The position numbers were made by a program, and so were the translations under genes. Positions 6,975 through 14,470 of a DNA stretch of 23,255 nt are shown here, one piece after another. The DNA is from Stagnihabitans sp038323315. GTDB taxonomy: Bacteria > Pseudomonadota > Alphaproteobacteria > Rhodobacterales > Rhodobacteraceae. The notes under the pieces are model-generated. The model was not told the DNA's origin, ran no database searches, and was given only the letters and a program-made list of their open reading frames with translations. How positions within the stretch are numbered: the first letter of the stretch is position 1; each line of letters starts with the position of its first letter. The stretch covers positions 1 through 23,255 of the forward strand of contig JBBQGU010000014.1 in assembly GCA_038323315.1 (NCBI GenBank), in the 5' to 3' direction.

Positions 6975-7774
6975 CACAGATGCAGACACCTGACACACCG
7001 ACCGATGTGCGCCGCCTTTTCGTGCTGCTGTGCGGGTTCGAGATCATTCCCAAAAGCATTTCCACCCGTGACCGACACGCCGACATCGTGATTTCGGTGC
7101 CCATCACAGCCTATCTGCTGGATACGGCACACGGCTGGGTGCTGTTCGACGCCGGGTTGGATGAGGCCAATCTGCGGGACCCCCGTCTGCTGGATAAACT
7201 GTATCTGTCAAAGGGATGGAACCCGCCGCCCTTGGTCTGGCCGATGCATGAGATGGGTGCGCAGCTTGCTGCATTAGGGCTGACATTTGGCGACATCTCA
7301 CGGGTGATCCTGTCGCATCTGCATGCCGACCATTCGGGGCACCTGAAGCGGATGCCGCAAGCGAGGCTGACAATCCAGCGGGCCGAATATGATCATGCCT
7401 TCTCAGGCCGGGCCCCTGCTTCGTGGTTTCCAACGGATTATGACCTGCCGGGTCTGCAGTGGGATGTGATCGAGGGCGATTGCGACATCATGCCCGGACT
7501 GCGGACCATCAGCACGCGTGGGCATGCGCCGGGGCATCAATCGCTGGTGGTTGATCTGCCCAACACCGGGCGAGTGATACTTGCGGGCGATGTAGGCGAC
7601 CTGATGGAGAATTTCCGCTACGAGGTGCTGCCGGGGGAGTCTTGCGATGACGTTGCGGCGCTGGCGTCGATCCGCAGGATCAACGCCATGGTGGATGAAG
7701 GTGCATTGCTGTTCCTGACGCATGACCCCGAACTGCTGTTGACCGTGCGGCGGGCGCCGGACTGCTATGACTGA
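6971..7774 (+). CDS. MBL-fold hydrolase, N-acyl homoserine lactonase-like
   Basis: This 267-residue protein has a metallo-beta-lactamase fold of the AHL-lactonase (AiiA/AttM) type. Metal ligands are visible in S-H-L-H-A-D-H-S-G-H (H116, H118, D120, H121), G-H-A-P-G-H (H189), A-G-D-V-G-D (D207) and the late L-T-H-D (H251). The N-terminal half has I-S-V-P-I-T-A-Y-L-L-D-T and V-L-F-D-A-G as in lactonases. The residue three after the bridging Asp is a Tyr in AiiA-type enzymes (D-x-x-Y) but Asp210 here, so true lactonase activity is uncertain. It starts in the SDR stop (ATGA) and its last codons overlap the ATPase start by 8 nt. Co-transcription with a peptide-class importer suggests it hydrolyses an imported lactone or ester rather than acting only in quorum quenching. 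No signal peptide. Confidence 0.85.
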   Translation: MTQMQTPDTPTDVRRLFVLLCGFEIIPKSISTRDRHADIVISVPITAYLLDTAHGWVLFDAGLDEANLRDPRLLDKLYLSKGWNPPPLVWPMHEMGAQLAALGLTFGDISRVILSHLHADHSGHLKRMPQARLTIQRAEYDHAFSGRAPASWFPTDYDLPGLQWDVIEGDCDIMPGLRTISTRGHAPGHQSLVVDLPNTGRVILAGDVGDLMENFRYEVLPGESCDDVAALASIRRINAMVDEGALLFLTHDPELLLTVRRAPDCYD

Positions 7775-9491
7775 TCCAGTCCTGTCCGTGCGTGATCTGC
7801 GTGTGACGCTGCACCGCGACGGTGTGGCGAATTGCGTTCTGGATGGCGTGTCGTTCGACGTGATGGCGGGCGGCATCACCGCGCTGGTCGGTGAAAGCGG
7901 GTCGGGCAAATCGACCATCGGATTGGCGACTCAGGGCCTGCTTGCCAGTGATGCCGACCCTCGCGTGACAGGATTGATCATGCTGGCCGGCACCGAGGTT
8001 GTGGGGGCTGCCGCACCCGTGCTGCGTCACATACGTCGCAATCTGGTGCGGATGGTGCCGCAAGACCCGTTGGCGGCGCTGAACCCGGTGATGCGTGTGG
8101 GCCGCCAGTTGCACGAAGGTGCCGCCCCCGGCCAGCGCCCCGAGGACTGGTTGCCGCGGGTCGGCCTGCCCGATGTTGCCCGGATCATGGCGGCCTGGCC
8201 ACATCAGTTGTCGGGCGGACAGCGGCAACGCGCCCTGATCGCCATGGCGATGATGTCGGGCGCACCCCTGATCGTGGCGGACGAGCCGACCACGGCGCTG
8301 GATGTGACGGTGCAGGCACAGATCCTGGGTCTGTTGCGGCAGTTGGCGCGGGATCAGGGGACTGCCGTGCTGTTCGTGACCCATGATCTGGGCGTCGCCT
8401 CCGAACTGGCCGACCAGATCGTCGTGCTGTATGGCGGGCGCGTGGCGGAACAGGGGGCCGCGCTTGCGGTGCTGCGCGCGCCGCGCCACCCCTATTCCCG
8501 CGCGCTGCTGGCGTCGCGGTTCGACCTTGCCGCCGACCGGGCCTGTCCGCTGCCCGTGACACCGGGCGATCCGCCCGGCCCCGCCGCGGTGCGGACCGGC
8601 TGCGCCTTTGCGCCGCGCTGCCATTGGGCGATTGCGGTCTGTCGTGACGTGACACCCCCGCTGGCAGCGCCGGACAGTACCGGCACGCAGGTTGCCTGCC
8701 ACCGGGCCGAGCAGGTTCGCACAGCCACCACGCCCGCATCCCCCAACTGGCCCATCGTGCCTGTCGGCACCGAAACCGCGCTGCGGCTGACCGGCGTGTC
8801 GCTGTCGTTCGGCAAGTTGACCATCCTTCAGGGCCTGAACCTGTCGGTCTGCAAGGGCGAGGCTGTGGCGCTGGTCGGCCTCAGCGGATCTGGCAAATCA
8901 ACGATCCTGCGGCTGGCTGCGGGCCTGTTGCGGCCTGATGCCGGGCAGGTTCACGTCGCAGGCGGACCACCGCAGATGGTGTTTCAGGATGCGATGTCCT
9001 CGCTGACGCCGTGGCTGACCGTGGGCGAGCAACTGGCCGAGCGGTTGCGCCCGCAGCGTTTGCCCCGCGACGTGGTGCGGCAGCGGGTCGAGGCGGCGCT
9101 GGCCGAGGTCGGTCTGCCCGCCGTTGCCGCCCGCGCCCTGCCACGCGAATTGTCCGGCGGGCAGGCGCAACGCGTCGCAGTGGCGCGCGCCATCGTGGTG
9201 CCGCCTGACGTCTTGCTGTGTGACGAGCCGATCAGCGCGATGGATGTCTCGCTGGCGGCGCAGACGCTGAACCTGCTGGGCGATGTCCGGCGTCGGTTGG
9301 GCATGGCGATGGTGTTCGTCACGCATGATCTGGCCGCCGCCCGGATCATTGCCGACCGGATCGTCGTGCTGGATGGCGGGCGGATCGTCGAAGACGGCGC
9401 TGCCGAGACTGTGGTGTCGCAGCCGGTGTCCGTGCAGGCCCGCAACCTGATTGCCGCAACACCGCGTGTGCGGGAGGGCGTATTGGCATGA
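7767..9491 (+). CDS. Peptide-class ABC transporter, fused double ATP-binding protein
   Basis: This 574-residue protein fuses the DppD-like and DppF-like ATPases of an oligopeptide/dipeptide/nickel-class importer, as in YejF and GsiA. Domain 1: Walker A G-E-S-G-S-G-K-S (42-49), signature L-S-G-G-Q-R-Q (148-154), Walker B I-V-A-D-E-P, then an oligopeptide C-terminal extension with four cysteines (C279, C285, C292, C311) in the spacing known to hold an iron-sulfur cluster in DppD-like proteins. Domain 2: G-L-S-G-S-G-K-S (371-378), L-S-G-G-Q-A-Q (462-468), L-L-C-D-E-P. Domain 2 ends soon after the H-loop and lacks the cysteine extension. ATG 7767 lies inside the end of the lactonase-like gene, and its stop overlaps the DppC-like start (ATGA 9488-9491), so coupling is strong. 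Confidence 0.92.
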   Translation: MTDPVLSVRDLRVTLHRDGVANCVLDGVSFDVMAGGITALVGESGSGKSTIGLATQGLLASDADPRVTGLIMLAGTEVVGAAAPVLRHIRRNLVRMVPQDPLAALNPVMRVGRQLHEGAAPGQRPEDWLPRVGLPDVARIMAAWPHQLSGGQRQRALIAMAMMSGAPLIVADEPTTALDVTVQAQILGLLRQLARDQGTAVLFVTHDLGVASELADQIVVLYGGRVAEQGAALAVLRAPRHPYSRALLASRFDLAADRACPLPVTPGDPPGPAAVRTGCAFAPRCHWAIAVCRDVTPPLAAPDSTGTQVACHRAEQVRTATTPASPNWPIVPVGTETALRLTGVSLSFGKLTILQGLNLSVCKGEAVALVGLSGSGKSTILRLAAGLLRPDAGQVHVAGGPPQMVFQDAMSSLTPWLTVGEQLAERLRPQRLPRDVVRQRVEAALAEVGLPAVAARALPRELSGGQAQRVAVARAIVVPPDVLLCDEPISAMDVSLAAQTLNLLGDVRRRLGMAMVFVTHDLAAARIIADRIVVLDGGRIVEDGAAETVVSQPVSVQARNLIAATPRVREGVLA

Positions 9492-10300
9492 TACCGGCCT
9501 TTCGCCGCATGGGTCTGCCCGAACGCATGGCGTTTGTCATGCTGGGCATCATCACTCTGGTGGCGCTGTTGGCCCCTTGGCTGACCCCCTATGACCCGTT
9601 CATCCGGGTGGCCCCGCCGTTTCTGCCGCCGTCGATGGCACATCTGTTCGGCACCGACGAGATCGGCCGGGATCTGTTGTCACGCGTGATCCTGGGGGTT
9701 CGGCTGACATGGTTGCCGGGGCTTGCGATCATCGTCATCAGCCTGTGCCTGGGTGCGGCGATCGGCCTGATTGCGGGGGCGATGGGCGGTTGGGTCGATA
9801 TGGCGCTCAGCCGCCTGACCGACCTGTTCCTTGTGCTGCCCTCGACGCTGATCGCGCTGGCCGTCGTGGCGGCATTGGGGCCGGGATTGGTCAACACGCT
9901 GATCGCCATCGTGATTTTCTGGTGGCCGTGGTATGCGCGCACGACCCGCGCCGAAATCATGGCGCAGGCCGCCCGACCGCATGTCGAGGCGGCGCGCTTG
10001 TCAGGGGTCGGCGGGGCGCGTCTGTTGTGGCGCTATCTGCTACCCGGCGCAGCGCCGACCTTGTTGGTGACGGCCACGCTGGATGTGGCGAATGTCGTGC
10101 TGATCCTGTCGCTGTTTTCGTTCCTCGGCCTCGGCCTGCCTGCCCCCGCGCCGGAACTGGGCGCGATGACGGCGCGCACGCTGGACAATCTGACGGTGCA
10201 ATGGTGGCTGCCGATCATGCCGGCCTCGGTCATCTTCGTGCTGTGCCTTGCCGCGAACCTTGCAGGCGACGGGTTGCGTTCCGTCATGCGGGGGGTGTGA
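9488..10300 (+). CDS. Peptide-class ABC transporter permease, DppC-like
   Basis: This 270-residue inner-membrane permease has an N-terminal cytoplasmic/TM1 segment (about 14-30), the family motif F-G-T-D-E-I-G-R-D-L-L-S-R-V (54-67) after a short periplasmic loop, and about five further membrane helices. Its coupling (EAA) loop is intact: H-V-E-A-A-R-L-S-G-V-G followed by L-L-P-G-A-A-P. The C-terminal L-A-A-N-L-A-G-D-G-L-R matches the usual end of DppC/OppC. It is translationally coupled to the ATPase upstream (ATGA) and to the broken DppB-like gene downstream (TGATG at 10298-10302). Its expected partner permease is defective in this sequence, so it may be non-functional in practice. Confidence 0.9.
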   Translation: MIPAFRRMGLPERMAFVMLGIITLVALLAPWLTPYDPFIRVAPPFLPPSMAHLFGTDEIGRDLLSRVILGVRLTWLPGLAIIVISLCLGAAIGLIAGAMGGWVDMALSRLTDLFLVLPSTLIALAVVAALGPGLVNTLIAIVIFWWPWYARTTRAEIMAQAARPHVEAARLSGVGGARLLWRYLLPGAAPTLLVTATLDVANVVLILSLFSFLGLGLPAPAPELGAMTARTLDNLTVQWWLPIMPASVIFVLCLAANLAGDGLRSVMRGV

Positions 10301-11249
10301 TGCTGGGCTGGTTTTTCCTGCGGCGCATGGTCGGGTTGATCGCGGTTCTGGGGATCATGAGCCTGATCGTCTTTGTCCTGCAAAGCATCATTCCCGCCGA
10401 TCCCGCCCGCGCGCTGGCCGGACCCAACGCCCCTGCCGCCGTGGTCGAGGGGTTGCGCGAACGTCTGGGCCTCAATCAGCCGGTTCTGGTGCAATACGGA
10501 AATTATGTCTGGCGTGTGCTGCACGGCGATCTGGGCATGTCGGTGCGGACCCGCCAGCCGGTCGCGGCCGATATCGCGACCTATGCGGCAGCGTCGCTGG
10601 AACTGATGCTGGCGGCATTGCTGTTGGGGGTCGGCATGGGGGCGGGTGTGGCGTCGTTGCAGCACCTGTTCCGGCGCGCAGCCTTTGCGCGGGTCGTCCT
10701 GTTGGCGCTGGGCTCGGTGCCGATCTTTCTGTCGGCGCTGCTGCTGGTCTGGCTGTTCTGGTTCCAGCTTGACTGGTTGCCGGGCGGCGGGCGGATCGGC
10801 ATCCGCAGATTTGCCGGACCGACCGGGTTCATGCTGCTGGACGGCATTCTGCTGGGCCGCATGGACGTGCTGGTCAGCGCGCTGCGCTACATGGTGCTGC
10901 CCGCGTTGACACTGGCAATACCGATTGCGGTTGCGATAGCCCGCAGCATCACCTCGTCGCTTGAAACCACGGTCCAGCAACCGTTCAGCCCCTTGCCGCG
11001 CGCGCCTCGGCGGCGGCACCTTTGGCGATGATCGGGTTGCAGGTCGGCCTGTTGTTTGCCAACCTGCTGATTGTCGAGCGTGTGTTTGCCTGGCCGGGCC
11101 TTGGGCTTTACACGGTGCAGGCTTTTGCGTCGTCCGACCTGCCTGCGGTCCTTGGCGTGTCGCTGGTCTTTGGTGCGTTCTACGTTTTCGTCAACATCCT
11201 GATCGATCTGGCGCAAGCGGCGCTGGACCCGCGTGTCAGGCTTGCATGA
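10300..11249 (+). pseudogene. Peptide-class ABC transporter permease, DppB-like, frameshifted with internal deletion
   Basis: Two reading frames together encode one DppB/OppB-type permease. The first (ATG 10300 to stop 11031) carries TM1, the periplasmic region with N-Q-P-V-L-V-Q-Y and G-D-L-G-M-S, S-V-P-I-F-L-S-A-L-L, and reaches I-A-R-S-I-T-S-S-L-E-T-T-V-Q-Q-P (ending at 10983). After that its residues no longer fit the family. From about 10998 the family match resumes in another frame: A-R-A-S-A-A-A-P-L-A-M-I-G-L-Q-V-G, then E-R-V-F-A-W-P-G-L-G and a final helix ending D-P-R-V-R at stop 11249. Relatives have about 20 residues between these points, while only 14 nt remain. This implies a deletion near 46 nt, consistent with the observed frame change. 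The lost part is the EAA coupling loop that docks on the ATPase. A TTG at 11022 opens the second frame but has no clear ribosome site. A sequencing or assembly error is the alternative. Confidence 0.82.
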
Positions 11250-11255
11250 AGCGCG

Positions 11256-12776
11256 CTATTTCCAGCGCACCGTCCCGAAGTCGATGTTGCCTGCGGGCCA
11301 CGGGGTGCGCTGGCCCAGATCGACCAAGCCCTCGCCGTGAACGACCACATCCTGAATGTCGGCGAACGGAATGAACTGCCCCGCATCGAACCACATCTGC
11401 CCCGCCTGTGCATAGGCTGCATCACGGGCTGCGCGGTCGGTCAGGCTGCCCGCAGATGCAGCGATAGTGTCCGCCGCCGGCAGCGACACCTTGAACAGGT
11501 TCAGCGGCGCATCGGTGACATAGAATACCGATGACTGATTTTCGGGGTGTGCGGCATCCGGTGACTGGCGGGCCAGAACCAGATCGGGGGCGGCTTGCGG
11601 GTTTTCGGTCATGGCATAGATCGCTCCGACGGGCATGACGGTGACCGTCGCGTTCACCCCGATACCGGTCAGTTCCGCCACCATCAGATCGGCGGCACGT
11701 TCGACATTCGCCGTCTCTTCGCTGGAATAGCCAATGGTCATTTCCACCTGACCGGCCTTGGCGACCGCCGCGCGTGCGGCTTCGATGTCGGTCGGAAAGG
11801 TGATGGGGGTGGCGGGCAATAGCATGGCCGCCGGAAACAGCGATTGGGCCGAGGTGGCATAGCCCGCAAAGGCGTCCTTGACCCATCTGTCGGGATTGAC
11901 GGCGGTCAAAACCGCATTGCGCAGGGCAGTATCTGCCAATGGCCCGGTCGGGTTGACAAAACCGGTCAGCAGCGACATCGACGGCGACGCCGTGACCGTC
12001 ACGCCAGCCGGCAGGGCCGCCAACTGCTCCCACGGATAGTTTGCGGGAACGGCGTCAATCTCCTGCGTGCGCAGTTGCAACAGTTGCTGGCCGACATCCG
12101 GCACGATGGGCACTTCGATGCGGGCGAAATAGGGCGCTGCGCCGTGGTAATCGTCGAACCGTTCCAGCACCATCATCTGCCCGCGCGTGAACTCGGTCAG
12201 CCGGAAGGGGCCGGTGCCGACCGCGTTGTCGACAAGCCAGGTCTTGCCGCCATCGCTGCCCGCGTGTTCGGTCAGGGCGGCGGGGCTGATCACCTTGGGT
12301 CCCCACGGGCTTGCCAGCGCATCGAGGAAAGACGGCTGGGGGGCCTTCAGGGTGATCACCAGCGTTTGCGCGTCCGGTGCGTCGATCGTGGCAACGTTTG
12401 CCAGAAAATACCCCAGGATCACATCGCCCGAAATCCGGCGTTCGAACGAGGTCTTGATCGCCGCTGCATCCGCCGGTGTGCCGTCATGGAACAGCATGCC
12501 GGGATTGATCTTGAACGTGTAACCCTTGCCGTCATCCGACACCTGCCATGACGCCGCCAGAAGCCCGGTTATTTCAGTGCCGCCCGGCACATATTCCACC
12601 AGACCTTCATAGACGTTGTTGATGGCGCTCAACCCGCCGACCTCGAAAGCGTTGTCGGGATCGAACGATCCGATATCGGCAACATAAGGCACGCGCAGGA
12701 CATCCTGCGCCAACACCCCATGCGACGCTGTGACGGCCAAGGCCAAGGACAGCATAAACTTAACCGGCGATGTCAT
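11256..12776 (-). CDS. Peptide-class ABC transporter, periplasmic substrate-binding protein (SBP_bac_5)
   Basis: This 506-residue DppA/OppA-family protein binds the substrate for the importer encoded convergently on the other strand. An in-frame upstream start exists at 12878, but ATG 12776 is chosen because it follows AGGGGG at 8 nt and begins with a signal peptide: M-T-S-P-V-K-F, a hydrophobic core, then H-G-V-L-A before Q-D-V-L-R. There is no lipobox cysteine, so the mature protein is free in the periplasm. Family features are the N-terminal D-I-G-S-F-D-P-D-N, N-N-V-Y-E-G-L-V-E-Y, G-Y-T-F-K-I-N-P-G-M-L-F-H-D-G-T-P with the following A-A-A-I-K-T-S-F-E-R, and V-G-T-G-P-F-R-L. Only 6 nt separate its stop from the DppB-like stop, leaving no room for a dedicated terminator. 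The ligand is unknown. Confidence 0.9.
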   Translation of the reverse strand: MTSPVKFMLSLALAVTASHGVLAQDVLRVPYVADIGSFDPDNAFEVGGLSAINNVYEGLVEYVPGGTEITGLLAASWQVSDDGKGYTFKINPGMLFHDGTPADAAAIKTSFERRISGDVILGYFLANVATIDAPDAQTLVITLKAPQPSFLDALASPWGPKVISPAALTEHAGSDGGKTWLVDNAVGTGPFRLTEFTRGQMMVLERFDDYHGAAPYFARIEVPIVPDVGQQLLQLRTQEIDAVPANYPWEQLAALPAGVTVTASPSMSLLTGFVNPTGPLADTALRNAVLTAVNPDRWVKDAFAGYATSAQSLFPAAMLLPATPITFPTDIEAARAAVAKAGQVEMTIGYSSEETANVERAADLMVAELTGIGVNATVTVMPVGAIYAMTENPQAAPDLVLARQSPDAAHPENQSSVFYVTDAPLNLFKVSLPAADTIAASAGSLTDRAARDAAYAQAGQMWFDAGQFIPFADIQDVVVHGEGLVDLGQRTPWPAGNIDFGTVRWK

Positions 12777-12908
12777 CGCATAACCCCCTATGAACTGAAA
12801 AGGCCCAATTGCTGACCTTAATTCACAAAACATGCATCGGCAGGCAAAATAATTGCATGTTTGGGCACCGCCACGCACAAAATCTGCAATGGTCGCGGGT
12901 TTTGCCGC
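12777..12908 (-). promoter_or_regulatory. Upstream region of the peptide-binding-protein gene
   Basis: This 132-nt region separates the stop of the Lrp/AsnC gene from the start of the binding-protein gene, both on the minus strand. It is AT-rich relative to its surroundings and must hold the binding-protein promoter unless that gene is read through from the regulator gene. It contains the large inverted repeat listed separately. A TTGCCT -35-like hexamer lies on the minus strand inside it, but no -10 element at proper spacing is convincing. Confidence 0.4.
12828..12862. promoter_or_regulatory. Perfect 9-bp inverted repeat, candidate operator
   Basis: AAACATGCA (12828-12836) and TGCATGTTT (12854-12862) are exact reverse complements separated by 17 nt of AT-rich sequence. 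The half-site centres are about 26 nt apart, between two and three helical turns. The repeat lies 52-86 nt upstream of the binding-protein ATG on the minus strand, where an operator would sit, and directly after the Lrp-family gene. Lrp-type proteins bind pairs of degenerate sites on one helix face, so the neighbouring regulator is a candidate binder. That link is inferred. Confidence 0.45.
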
Positions 12909-13370
12909 TCAATCGATCGGAAGTTCGAATCCGACCTTGACGCGGTCCATCACCACCATCGTCTCGAACCGGCGGACATTGCGGTTGGAAAACAGAAAGC
13001 GTTCGACAAAAGCGTCATAGGCCTCCATCGATTTGGCCGTCATGATCATCACGAAGTCGCTTTGGCCGGTGACGTAATAGCACTGCATGATCTCGATGTT
13101 CTCACGGCATGCGCGCTTGAACTCGGAAATGACATGGGTATGTTCATGCTCCAGCGTGACGGTCACGATCATGGTGATCCGCCGACCCACCACCTTAGGA
13201 TCGATCACCGCGATTTCGGCTTGGATCACGCCTGCCTCGCGCAGGGCCGACAGGCGGCGATGACAGGCCGAGGGCGAAAGCCCGACCAGATCCGACAACT
13301 CGTTCGCGGTCAGACGGGTGTTGCGCTGAATGTGGAGCAGGATTTTCCGGTCAAAACTGTCCAGGTCCAT
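12909..13370 (-). CDS. Lrp/AsnC family transcriptional regulator
   Basis: This 153-residue regulator has the standard two-part build. Residues about 1-50 form the AsnC helix-turn-helix, with D-L-D-S-F-D-R-K-I-L, L-T-A-N-E-L-S-D-L-V-G-L-S and recognition-helix S-A-C-H-R-R-L. Residues about 60-150 form the RAM effector domain (V-T-V-T-L-E-H-E, C-Y-Y-V-T-G-Q-S-D-F, F-E-T-M-V-V-M). ATG 13370 is used because it begins exactly at the family N-terminus; the longer frame to 13679 runs antisense through the E1 alpha gene and is not family-like. A weak GGAAA ribosome site precedes it. It is divergent from the catabolic gene train starting at 13493 and probably controls it in response to an amino-acid-like ligand. 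It may also act on the peptide-binding-protein gene downstream. Confidence 0.92.
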   Translation of the reverse strand: MDLDSFDRKILLHIQRNTRLTANELSDLVGLSPSACHRRLSALREAGVIQAEIAVIDPKVVGRRITMIVTVTLEHEHTHVISEFKRACRENIEIMQCYYVTGQSDFVMIMTAKSMEAYDAFVERFLFSNRNVRRFETMVVMDRVKVGFELPID

Positions 13371-13492
13371 GCGGGATATTTTCCATTCATCCGGGTTGTA
13401 CGCGCAGAATAGTTGTCGAAACAGGCGTGCTTTGCAAGAATTGAACGCGACATGCGGGCTTAATGTTCCCCACCGCAACGGAGACAAGCCCC
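13371..13492. promoter_or_regulatory. Divergent promoter region between the Lrp-like regulator and the E1 alpha gene
   Basis: This 122-nt region must hold both start sites. On the + strand a plausible sigma-70 promoter is TTGTCG (13413-13418), a 17-nt spacer, and AAGAAT (13436-13441), matching four of six consensus bases in each hexamer and placing a transcript start about 45 nt before ATG 13493. AT-rich stretches nearby (for example around 13378-13395) are compatible with Lrp-type binding, but no clear repeated operator was found. No comparable pair was found for the minus strand. Confidence 0.42.
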
Positions 13493-14470
13493 ATGCAGCT
13501 TTCGCGCCCAGACCTTTTGACCGCTTACCGGCAGATGCGGACGATTCGTGCATTCGAAACCAGCGTCTTTGCCGAGGCGCAGGCCGGTCGCGTGCCGGGG
13601 TCCACCCATCTGTATGCCGGGCAAGAGGCGGTGGCCGTTGGCGTCTGCATGGCGCTGAAGCCGGGCGACAACATCGCATCGACCCACCGCGGCCATGGCC
13701 ATTCGATCGCCAAGGGCTGCGAGGTCGGCCCGATGATGGCCGAAATCATGGGCAAGGCGACAGGCACCTGCAAGGGCAAGGGCGGCTCGATGCACATCGC
13801 CGACCTTGAAAAGGGCATGCTTGGGGCCAACGGCATTGTCGGCGGCGGGCCGCCCATCGTGTGCGGTGCCGCACTGTCCGCCAAGGTTATGGGCACCGGG
13901 GCAATCGCCGTCTGCTTTTCCGGCGACGGCGCGGTCAATCAGGGCACGACGGCGGAATCGCTCAATCTGGCGATGGTGTGGCAGTTGCCGGTGGTCTTTG
14001 TCGTCGAGGATAACGGCTGGGGCGAGGCGACATCCTCGGCCTTCGCCACGGCGGGCGACATCGTGAAACGGGCGCAAGGCTATGGCATGCGCGCCGAAAA
14101 GGTCGATGGCCTGTCCTTGTCCGATGTGTACGAGGCGATGCGCGGCGCTGCCGATCATGCCCGCGCCGGTCTTGGTCCGGTGCTGCTGCATATCACCACC
14201 GAACGGTTCTATGGGCATTTCAACGGCGATACCGACAGCTACCGATCCGACGCGTTCAAGGCCGATCAGCGGGCAAACCGGGACTGTCTGGAGCGCCTTC
14301 GCCGCATGATGACCGAGGGGGCGCTGGCCGAACCGGGTGAGATCGACGCCATCGACGCCGAAGTGGACGCGTTGATGGCAGAGGTCGTGCGCGATGCAAG
14401 GGCTGCCCCCGAACCGGATGTCAGCAGCCTGACCACCGATGTTTATGTCGCATATGAGGGGCGCATCTGA
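13493..14470 (+). CDS. TPP-dependent dehydrogenase E1 component alpha subunit (acetoin/2-oxoacid type)
   Basis: This 325-residue subunit carries the thiamine diphosphate-binding half of an E1 enzyme that decarboxylates a 2-oxoacid or cleaves an acetoin-like hydroxyketone and passes the acyl group to a lipoyl arm. It shows T-I-R-A-F-E near the N-terminus, H-L-Y-A-G-Q-E-A-V-A-V-G, S-T-H-R-G-H-G-H, G-T-C-K-G-K-G-G-S-M-H-I, and the TPP motif beginning G-D-G-A-V-N-Q-G (144-151) and ending in E-D-N at Asn174. The F-Y-G-H-F-N-G-D ... Y-R ending resembles acetoin dehydrogenase (AcoA) subunits more than pyruvate dehydrogenase. ATG 13493 follows ACGGAGA; an earlier ATG at 13463 is not preferred. It overlaps the beta-subunit gene by one base (TGATG). 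Confidence 0.9.
   Translation: MQLSRPDLLTAYRQMRTIRAFETSVFAEAQAGRVPGSTHLYAGQEAVAVGVCMALKPGDNIASTHRGHGHSIAKGCEVGPMMAEIMGKATGTCKGKGGSMHIADLEKGMLGANGIVGGGPPIVCGAALSAKVMGTGAIAVCFSGDGAVNQGTTAESLNLAMVWQLPVVFVVEDNGWGEATSSAFATAGDIVKRAQGYGMRAEKVDGLSLSDVYEAMRGAADHARAGLGPVLLHITTERFYGHFNGDTDSYRSDAFKADQRANRDCLERLRRMMTEGALAEPGEIDAIDAEVDALMAEVVRDARAAPEPDVSSLTTDVYVAYEGRI

Noticed and set aside
9709..10299. N-terminal extension of the first DppB-like frame through the DppC-like gene
   Set aside because: It is a shadow of the DppC-like gene. The family N-terminus (M-L-G-W-F-F-L-R-R-M) begins at ATG 10300.
13371..13679. N-terminal extension of the Lrp-like regulator
   Set aside because: It runs antisense into the E1 alpha gene and through the divergent promoter region. 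The family N-terminus starts at ATG 13370.
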